Assembly (NCBI GenBank): GCA_902490365.1
Contig: CABUDQ010000054.1
Location: 1 to 12,987, forward strand
Direction of reading: 5' to 3'
From: an uncultured Collinsella sp.
Lineage (GTDB): Bacteria > Actinomycetota > Coriobacteriia > Coriobacteriales > Coriobacteriaceae
DNA: 12,987 bases
A model generated the notes under the pieces. That model did no database searches and was not told where the DNA came from. It saw nothing but the letters and a program-made list of their open reading frames with translations. Shown here piece by piece: positions 7,428-12,987 of this stretch; the stretch's first letter is position 1, and each line of letters begins with the position of its first letter. The position numbers and the translations under genes were made by a program.

Positions 7428-7455
7428 TCGAAAGTATTTCTCAAGTGCCTATAAT
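7428..7455 (+). promoter_or_regulatory. Promoter of ppc
   Basis: A consensus TATAAT at 7450-7455 has a four-of-six -35 match, TCGAAA (7428-7433), at 16 nt. The expected transcription start near 7462 leaves a short leader of about 40 nt before the ppc start. Confidence 0.6.
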
Positions 7456-7480
7456 GAATACCGCATGTTACGTGCATAGA

Positions 7481-7495
7481 AGGAGGAATGGGAGG
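7481..7495 (+). promoter_or_regulatory. Two Shine-Dalgarno sequences that decide the ppc start
   Basis: AGGAGG (7481-7486) lies only 1 nt before an ATG at 7488, too close to serve it. A second GGAGG (7491-7495) lies 4 nt before an in-frame GTG at 7500. The GTG is therefore the better start. Confidence 0.6.
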
Positions 7496-7499
7496 AAAC

Positions 7500-10313
7500 G
7501 TGGCTGAGAACCTAAGCAACCAGTCTGTACCCGAAGCCGCGGCGCGCGTCGCTGCCGTGGTCAACCGCCTCGTTAACCGAATCGGCTCGAATGCCGAGTC
7601 CAGGGAGCGTCTCGCCGAGATCGAGATCCCCGAGGAGCTGCGCGACAATCTGGCGCTGTTCCTGCGCCTGGAGCGTCGTGTGCTTAGCGAGTATGATCCC
7701 GAGATCGCGGACCTGTTCGACAAGATTTTGACAGCCGAGATTGTGGCCAATGCCGGAAACCCCGGCACCCGTGCTGCCGACGAGTCCGTCGACGAGCAGG
7801 GCGTGCCCACTGCCGACGAGCCCACCGCCGTGGCGTTTCGCGAGGTCGTTGATCTGATCGACAGTCTGCCGCTCGATAAGCAGCAGGTTATCGTCCGCGC
7901 CTTTACGAGCTTCTTCCATCTGGCAAACCTGTCGGAGGAGAACTACCGCGTGGCGCAGCTGCGCGAGCGCGAGGCAGGTGCGTCGACCGATACCGAGGTC
8001 GATCCCGCCAACGAACTCACCGTCGCCTATCACCAGTTGGTAAACGAGATGGGTGTCGAGGGCGCCAACGAGCTGCTCGACAAGCTCGAGTTCCACCCTG
8101 TCTTTACCGCACATCCCACCGAGGCCCGTCGTAAGGCCGTCGAGGGCAAGATTCGCCGTATCTCCAACCTGCTGGAGGAGCGTCCGCGCCTGGGCGGCTC
8201 CGACCTGGTGGAGAACGAGCGCCATATGCTGCAGGAGATCGACGCTCTGGTGCGTACGAGCCCCATCGCGCTCAAGAAGCCCACGCCGGTCGAAGAAGCC
8301 GATACCATCATCGACATCTTCGATAACACGCTGTTCGACGTCATCCCCGTCATCTATCGTCGCTTTGACGACTGGGTGCTGGGCGACAAGGCCGGCACCG
8401 TGCCGCCGCTGTGCCCGGCGTTCTTCCACCCCGGCAGCTGGATCGGTTCCGACCGCGACGGCAACCCCAACGTCACCGCCAAGGTGAGCCGCGAGGTTGC
8501 TGCCAAGTACTTCACCCATATGGTGCTCAAGCTCGAGGACAAGTGCCGCCGCATCGGCCGCAACCTGACGCTTGAGGCCACCTACAGCAAGCCGTCTGCC
8601 GAACTCATCAACCTGTGGAACCATCAGGTCGAGATGAGCACTCAGTACACCGCACGTGCTGAACTGATCTCCGAGCACGAGCCGCATCGCGCCGTTATGC
8701 TCGTCATGGCCGACCGTCTGAACGCCACCGTACGCCGTATCACCGATACCATGTACCACAGCGCCGATGAGTTCCTGGAGGACCTGCGCGTCGTCCAGCG
8801 CTCGCTGGCCGCCTGCGGTGCCGTCCGTGCTGCCTACGGCCCGGTCCAGACCATCATCTGGCAGGTCGAGTCCTTCGGCTTCCATATGGTCGAGATGGAG
8901 TTCCGTCAGCACTCCGTGGTGCATGCCCGCGCCCTCAAGGATATCCACGAGAACGGTATCCATGGCGACCTGCAGCCCATGACGCGTGAGGTCATCGACA
9001 CCTTCCGCGCTATCGGTTCCATCCAAAAGCGTTACGGCAAGAAGATGGCGCACCGCTATATCATCTCGTTCACCAAGAGCGCCCAGCATGTGGCCGACGT
9101 CTTTGAGCTTGCCCACCTGTCCTTTGCACACGAGGAGGATGTCCCCGAGCTCGACGTGATCCCGCTGTTCGAGCAGCTCGAGGACCTCGAGGGCTGCGTC
9201 GACGTGCTCGACCAGATGCTTGCGCTGCCCGTGGTGCAAAAGCGCCTTGCCCAGACCAACCGCCGCATGGAGGTCATGCTGGGCTATTCCGACTCCTCCA
9301 AGGATGCCGGTCCTACCACGGCCATGCTCGCGCTGCACTCCGCGCAGGAGCGCATTGCCAAGTGGGCCGAGAAGAACGATATCGACCTGGTGCTCATGCA
9401 CGGTCGCGGCGGTGCCGTGGGCCGTGGCGGCGGTCCGGCCAACAAGGCCGTGCTGGCGCAGCCCAAGGGTTCGGTCAACTGCTTCTTTAAGCTCACCGAG
9501 CAGGGCGAGGTCATCTTTGCCCGTTACGGCAACCGCACGCTGGCTCAGCGCCATGTTGAGTCCGTTGCCGCCGCAACGCTTTTGCAGTCGGCCCCGAGCG
9601 TCGAGAAGACCAACACCGAGACCACGCAGAAGTTCTGGGATATGGCCGAGAAGCTCAACGCCGCAAGCCACGAGCGCTATCTGGACCTGCTGAACACCGA
9701 GGACTTTACACCGTGGTTCTCGACCGTGACGCCGCTGACCGAGGTCGGTCTGCTGCCGATCGGCTCGCGTCCCGCCAAGCGCGGCTTGGGTGCCAAGTCG
9801 CTCGACGACCTGCGTACCATTCCGTGGATCTTCAGCTGGAGCCAGGCGCGCATCAATCTGGCCGCTTGGTACGGCCTGGGTACCGCTTGCGAGCAGTTTG
9901 GCAATCTGGACCAGCTTAAGGCTGCCTACCAGGAGTGGCCGTTCTTCCGTACCTTTATCGACAACATCGAGATGTCGATTGCTAAGACCGATCAGCGCAT
10001 TGCCAAGATGTATCTGCATCTGGGCGACCGCCAGGATTTGTCCGAGAAGGTCTTCACCGAGATGCAGCTCACGCGTAAGTGGGTTCTTGCCATCGTCGGT
10101 GACGAATGGCCGCTGCAGCGCCGCCGTGTGCTCGGCTGCGCCGTCCGCGTGCGTAATCCCTACGTCGACGCCCTGTCCATCGCCCAGGTCCGCGCCCTTC
10201 GCGAGGTGCGTATGAACCAGGACGAGATGGCGGAGGAGAAGAAGGCCGAGTACATGAGCCTGATTCTTTCGACTGTGACCGGCGTCTCGGCAGGATTGCA
10301 GAACACGGGGTAA
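7500..10313 (+). CDS. ppc: Phosphoenolpyruvate carboxylase
   Basis: This enzyme carboxylates phosphoenolpyruvate with bicarbonate to oxaloacetate, refilling the C4 pool and feeding succinate formation and amino-acid synthesis in fermenters. From the GTG it has 937 residues. The catalytic VFTAHPTEARRK has its His at 205. WIGSDRDGNPN (314-324), EFRQHS near 467, MLGYSDSSKDAG (593-604) and the mobile glycine loop HGRGGAVGRGGGP (634-646) follow in order, and the chain ends with the conserved QNTG. The N-terminal part before HPTE is about 65 residues longer than in the E. coli enzyme and includes an acidic low-complexity stretch near 87-110. The gene has its own promoter, and a long inverted repeat starts about 24 nt after its stop. 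An ATG at 7488 is the alternative start. Confidence 0.97.
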   Translation: MAENLSNQSVPEAAARVAAVVNRLVNRIGSNAESRERLAEIEIPEELRDNLALFLRLERRVLSEYDPEIADLFDKILTAEIVANAGNPGTRAADESVDEQGVPTADEPTAVAFREVVDLIDSLPLDKQQVIVRAFTSFFHLANLSEENYRVAQLREREAGASTDTEVDPANELTVAYHQLVNEMGVEGANELLDKLEFHPVFTAHPTEARRKAVEGKIRRISNLLEERPRLGGSDLVENERHMLQEIDALVRTSPIALKKPTPVEEADTIIDIFDNTLFDVIPVIYRRFDDWVLGDKAGTVPPLCPAFFHPGSWIGSDRDGNPNVTAKVSREVAAKYFTHMVLKLEDKCRRIGRNLTLEATYSKPSAELINLWNHQVEMSTQYTARAELISEHEPHRAVMLVMADRLNATVRRITDTMYHSADEFLEDLRVVQRSLAACGAVRAAYGPVQTIIWQVESFGFHMVEMEFRQHSVVHARALKDIHENGIHGDLQPMTREVIDTFRAIGSIQKRYGKKMAHRYIISFTKSAQHVADVFELAHLSFAHEEDVPELDVIPLFEQLEDLEGCVDVLDQMLALPVVQKRLAQTNRRMEVMLGYSDSSKDAGPTTAMLALHSAQERIAKWAEKNDIDLVLMHGRGGAVGRGGGPANKAVLAQPKGSVNCFFKLTEQGEVIFARYGNRTLAQRHVESVAAATLLQSAPSVEKTNTETTQKFWDMAEKLNAASHERYLDLLNTEDFTPWFSTVTPLTEVGLLPIGSRPAKRGLGAKSLDDLRTIPWIFSWSQARINLAAWYGLGTACEQFGNLDQLKAAYQEWPFFRTFIDNIEMSIAKTDQRIAKMYLHLGDRQDLSEKVFTEMQLTRKWVLAIVGDEWPLQRRRVLGCAVRVRNPYVDALSIAQVRALREVRMNQDEMAEEKKAEYMSLILSTVTGVSAGLQNTG

Positions 10314-10330
10314 TCGATAGCCCTGTAGTC

Positions 10331-10476
10331 GCTGTCCGGGGCCGCCGTATGTTTACTTTCCGGCGCGTCCTCGGACATGCAAGAAGCCCTCGCTGCGCAC
10401 TTCGTGCGGCGAGGGCTTCTTGCGTCCTGTGGAGTGCGCCGGAAAGTAAACATATGGCGGCCCCTGCGATGTCCGG
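10331..10476 (+). repeat. Long composite inverted repeat behind ppc (copy A)
   Basis: The outer arms 10338-10366 and 10436-10464 pair over 29 bp with one G-U wobble. Inside, 12-nt segments on each side are unpaired or form mini-hairpins (GTCC-TC-GGAC at 10367-10376). An inner 15-bp perfect stem (10380-10394 with 10410-10424) closes a loop that has its own short stem (CGCAC/GTGCG). The inner stem resembles a bidirectional terminator with a broken T-run (CTTCTTGCG). TGTCCGG occurs at both ends (10333-10339 and 10470-10476). Copy B lies at 12920-12987. Confidence 0.85.
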
Positions 10477-10690
10477 TCTTCGGAGGATTACTGGCTGGGG
10501 AAAAGATGGCGCGCTTCGCGCACTTTGATGGGGCTTCGTGCTGCGGAATGCATTCAGAGGGAAACCCGTCGGGTCCCTTCGTCCTCGGTCTTCTGGGATT
10601 AAAGCTGAAGGGAATAAGGCGCGCGTCGCGCCTCGCGTCTTATCGATTGGGATTGAGATGCATGTGGCGCTTCTCGATTTACGACTGTAG
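10465..10690. other. Intergenic stretch without a gene, minor hairpins only
   Basis: No credible gene is seen between the long inverted repeat and the hairpin before larA. It holds small stems, for example a 10-bp stem with one wobble (10614-10623 with 10634-10643). It also holds another GTCCTCGG (10581-10588), the octamer found in repeat copies A and B. It may be decayed repeat sequence or the larA upstream region. Confidence 0.4.
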
Positions 10691-10693
10691 CGG

Positions 10694-10728
10694 CCGCGGT
10701 CCCGTTTGGGATCGCGGTTGTTTTGTTG
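10694..10728 (+). terminator. Terminator-like hairpin upstream of larA
   Basis: Arms 10694-10703 and 10708-10717 form a 10-bp G-C rich stem with one wobble and a GTTT loop, followed by a T-rich tract with TTTT at 10721-10724. It lies 377 nt after the ppc stop and 119 nt before the larA start. It could end read-through from ppc or act as a leader attenuator. Confidence 0.6.
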
Positions 10729-10846
10729 TGGGTCAAATATGAACGTTGTGTTAATGAGTCGGTGGACGGTGGTGTTTTTCGGTGAGCGGCGTATCCTTCC
10801 AACGGTTTATCTAGTGTGTCAGTTGAAAGGAAGAGGGCGCTCGTCA

Positions 10847-12124
10847 TTGTTTGAATGTGAACTGCCGTTTGACCACAAGACGTTGCATCTGGAACTCGAG
10901 GATAAGAACTTCGCGGGTGTGATGGAAGGTCATCAAAACGAGTTTAAGACCACGAAATCGCAGGAAGAGCTGGTGGAGGAGTCGCTTGCCAACCCTTATG
11001 GCTCGCCTTCGCTCGAGGAGCTTTGTGCTGGCAAGAAGGATATTGTCATCATTAGCTCCGATCATACGCGTCCCGTCCCCTCGCGTGTGACGATGCCTAT
11101 TCTGCTGCATCACATCCACTCCGCTGCGCCTGAGGCACGCGTTCGCATTCTGGTTGCTACGGGCATGCACCGTCCGTCGACGCACGAGGAGCTCGTCAAC
11201 AAGTACGGCGAGGAGATCGTTGCCAACGAAGAAATCGTTATGCACGTCGCGACTGACGACAGTATGATGAAAAAGATCGGCACCCTGCCTTCTGGTGGCG
11301 AGTGCATCATCAACAAGATTGCGGCCGATTGCGATCTGCTGCTTGCCGAGGGCTTTATTGAGCCGCACTTCTTTGCCGGTTTCTCTGGTAGCCGCAAGTC
11401 CGTCCTGCCTGGCATCGCCAGCTACAAGACCATCATGTACAACCACAACGGTCAGTTTGTGAACGATTCCCACTCGCGTGCCGGCAACCTGTGCCACAAC
11501 CACGTGAGCGAGGACATGTTCGCCGCCGCCGAGATGGCTCACCTTGCCTTTGTGCTTAACGTGGTGCTCAACGGCAAGCATGAGGTCATTGGCTCCTTTG
11601 CCGGCGACATCCACAAGGCGCACGAGGCTGGCTGCGAGTTCGTGAAGAGCCTTGCCGGCGTTGAGCCCGTCGAGTGCGAGATCGCCATTACCACTAACGG
11701 CGGCTACCCGCTCGATCAGAACATCTATCAGGCCGTGAAGGGCATGTGCGCTGCCGAGGCCACGCTTCCCGAGGGCGGCGTGATCATCGACGTCGCCGGT
11801 TGTGCCGACGGTCACGGTGGCGAGGGCTTCTATCACAACATCGCCGATAACGATCCGGCAGAGTTTGAGCGCGCCTGCATCGACCGTCCTAAGGACGAGA
11901 CCCTGCCCGATCAGTGGACGAGCCAGATCTTTGCCCGCATCCTGGCGCATCACCCCGTGATCATGGTCACCGACCTGTGCGATCACCAGATGCTCAAGGA
12001 TATGCACATGACGCCGGTCAACACTATCGAGGAGGCGCTCAAGCTCGCCTTTGAGATGAAGGGTGCCGATGCCAAGGTTGCCGTCATTCCCGATGGCCTG
12101 GGCGTTGTCGTCGCGCAGCACTAG
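10847..12124 (+). CDS. larA: Lactate racemase LarA (nickel-pincer enzyme)
   Basis: LarA interconverts D- and L-lactate in the cytoplasm using a nickel-pincer nucleotide. I start it at TTG 10847, preceded by GAGG (10833-10836) at 10 nt, giving 425 residues; the frame is open further upstream but runs into the terminator-like hairpin. With this start the known active-site numbering of the Lactiplantibacillus plantarum enzyme fits exactly. D72 and R75 lie in SSDHTRPVPS, H108 in ATGMHRPSTHEEL, H174 in EPHFFAGF, K184 (cofactor attachment) in FSGSRKSVLPG, H200 (Ni ligand) in MYNHNG, and Q295 and K298 in IYQAVKGM. The conserved Trp is 357. Similarity runs the full length as far as I recall that protein. 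larD follows after 49 nt. Cofactor genes larB, larC and larE are not in the window. Confidence 0.95.
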   Translation: MFECELPFDHKTLHLELEDKNFAGVMEGHQNEFKTTKSQEELVEESLANPYGSPSLEELCAGKKDIVIISSDHTRPVPSRVTMPILLHHIHSAAPEARVRILVATGMHRPSTHEELVNKYGEEIVANEEIVMHVATDDSMMKKIGTLPSGGECIINKIAADCDLLLAEGFIEPHFFAGFSGSRKSVLPGIASYKTIMYNHNGQFVNDSHSRAGNLCHNHVSEDMFAAAEMAHLAFVLNVVLNGKHEVIGSFAGDIHKAHEAGCEFVKSLAGVEPVECEIAITTNGGYPLDQNIYQAVKGMCAAEATLPEGGVIIDVAGCADGHGGEGFYHNIADNDPAEFERACIDRPKDETLPDQWTSQIFARILAHHPVIMVTDLCDHQMLKDMHMTPVNTIEEALKLAFEMKGADAKVAVIPDGLGVVVAQH

Positions 12125-12133
12125 TGTGCGGCC

Positions 12134-12148
12134 TAAACGAATCGTTTA
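12134..12148 (+). promoter_or_regulatory. 15-nt palindrome between larA and larD
   Basis: TAAACGA-A-TCGTTTA is a perfect 7-bp inverted repeat around one base, 9 nt after the larA stop. It could be an operator or a small mRNA hairpin. No T-run follows, so it should not block read-through into larD. Confidence 0.4.
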
Positions 12149-12173
12149 TAACCGACAAGAAAGATAAGGTTTT

Positions 12174-12905
12174 ATGCTTACCAAACTCCTCTGTGAATTC
12201 GGCGCAACGGCCCTCATGATCATCTTTGGCGTGGGCGTGCACTGCGATACCGTGCTCAAGGGCACCAAGTATCAGGGCTCTGGCCACATGTTTGCCATCA
12301 CCACCTGGTCTTTTGGCATCTCGGTCTGCCTGTTTGTCTTTGGCGGCGCCGTGTGCATGAACCCCGCCATGGTGCTTGCCCAGTGCATCGTCGGCTTGGT
12401 GCCGTGGGGCAACTGCATCCCCTTCATGCTTGCCGATATGCTCGGTGGCTTTGTGGGCGCCGTAATCGCCTGGTTTATGTATGCCGATGAGTTCAAGGCT
12501 TCCGAGGGCGTCGTCGACCCCATTGCCCAGCGCAACATTTTCTCGACCAACCCCACCACTGAGGGCACCAACTATGCCCGCAACTTCTTCTGCGAGGCTA
12601 TCTGCACCTTCGTGTTCATCAGCGCCATCCTTGCTGCTGCTAGCCGCGCCGGCGAGAACGTTCTGATGCTCGCCATCTGCGTCGGCCTGATCGTTTGGGC
12701 TGTTGGCATGGGCATGGGCGGCATCACCGGCTTCGCCATGAACCAGGCACGTGACCTTGGTCCTCGCATGGCCTATCAGGTGCTGCCGATTAAGAACAAG
12801 ACCGACAACAACTGGAAGTACGGTCTGCTCGTTCCTGGCATCGCGCCGTTTGTCGGTGCCGCTCTGGCCGCGCTGTTTGTGCACGGTTTCTTGGGCATGT
12901 TCTAG
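12174..12905 (+). CDS. larD: Lactic acid channel LarD (aquaglyceroporin, MIP family)
   Basis: A 243-residue MIP-family channel with six hydrophobic segments and the two expected half-helix motifs. The first is a canonical NPA (N63-A65 in CMNPAMVLAQ). The second is altered to NQA (N190-A192 in AMNQARDLGPR), keeping R193, the usual selectivity-filter arginine. The stretch after it (LPIKNK, WKYGLLVPGIAPFVGA) and the IIFGVGVHC start (16-24) match LarD/GlpF4 of lactobacilli as I remember it. LarD is known to pass both lactic acid isomers. Its place directly after larA supports this over a glycerol facilitator. The ATG is preceded by AAGG (12166-12169) at a short 4-nt spacing. Part of an intergenic repeat lies 14 nt after the stop. 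Confidence 0.9.
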   Translation: MLTKLLCEFGATALMIIFGVGVHCDTVLKGTKYQGSGHMFAITTWSFGISVCLFVFGGAVCMNPAMVLAQCIVGLVPWGNCIPFMLADMLGGFVGAVIAWFMYADEFKASEGVVDPIAQRNIFSTNPTTEGTNYARNFFCEAICTFVFISAILAAASRAGENVLMLAICVGLIVWAVGMGMGGITGFAMNQARDLGPRMAYQVLPIKNKTDNNWKYGLLVPGIAPFVGAALAALFVHGFLGMF

Positions 12906-12919
12906 TCCGAGGCTACATA

Positions 12920-12987
12920 GTTGTCCGCTGGCCGCATGGGGTAACTTCCCAGCGCGTCCTCGGACATGAAAGAACCCCCGCTGCGCA
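12920..12987 (+). repeat. Intergenic repeat behind larD (copy B, cut by the window edge)
   Basis: This stretch aligns along its whole length with 10332-10399 of copy A. It shares TTGTCCG-like, GGCCGC and AACTT elements, then the nearly invariant core GCGCGTCCTCGGACATG, AAGAA and CGCTGCGCA. Only the left half is inside the window. It lies 14 nt after the larD stop codon. Confidence 0.8.

Noticed and set aside
7340..7499. Small gene in the hisS-ppc gap
   Set aside because: The only frame runs through the hisS terminator and lacks a ribosome site; the stretch is better explained as the ppc promoter region.
7512..10019. 835-codon open frame on the minus strand across ppc
   Set aside because: It is an antisense shadow of a well-recognised gene in GC-rich DNA; its translation is rich in His, Arg, Gly and Gln with no recognisable domain. 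Similar long minus frames over the MFS gene, hisS and larA were dropped for the same reason.
10377..10742. 121-codon plus-strand frame in the ppc-larA gap
   Set aside because: It begins inside the long inverted repeat, covers the hairpin and T-rich tract, and has no ribosome site or recognisable domain.
10706..10846. Upstream extension of larA (47 codons)
   Set aside because: It begins inside a terminator-like hairpin and has no similarity to LarA; the TTG start reproduces the known active-site numbering exactly.

Overview
The window reads as a stretch of a high-GC bacterial chromosome, most likely from the Coriobacteriia and probably close to Collinsella. This placement is inference from GC content, codon use, protein flavour and hairpin-rich intergenic DNA; no rRNA gene is present to confirm it. 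All eight supported genes lie on the + strand. I see no tRNA, rRNA, CRISPR array, transposase or phage gene.

Layout: (1) 2-1714, the C-terminal part of a YhgE/Pip-type membrane protein, cut by the left edge. (2) 1915-2898, an EamA/DMT permease with a hairpin in its leader and a strong terminator behind it. (3) 3015-5624, a tightly coupled pair: an M20D metallo-amidohydrolase, then an MFS permease resembling the oxalate/formate (OFA) group, 3 nt apart. (4) 5625-5928, an intergenic array of three long, nearly perfect hairpins. (5) 5929-7242, histidyl-tRNA synthetase, ending at a clear terminator. (6) 7500-10313, phosphoenolpyruvate carboxylase with its own promoter. (7) 10314-10846, a 533-nt gap holding a very long inverted repeat and a terminator-like hairpin. 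(8) 10847-12905, lactate racemase (larA) followed by a lactic-acid aquaglyceroporin (larD). (9) 12920-12987, the left half of a second copy of the intergenic repeat, cut by the right edge.

Functionally the window mixes housekeeping genes (hisS, ppc) with two small metabolic modules. The larA-larD pair would move lactate across the membrane and interconvert its D and L forms. LarA needs a nickel-pincer nucleotide cofactor, whose synthesis genes (larB, larC, larE) are not here and would have to lie elsewhere. The amidohydrolase/permease pair looks like an uptake-and-hydrolysis unit for an N-acyl amino acid or similar conjugate, but the substrate cannot be read from sequence.

No gene here points to a clearly new system. 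The least explained structure is between genes: a repeat sharing a core around GTCCTCGGACATG sits just behind the stop codons of both ppc and larD, and three long stem-loops follow the MFS gene.
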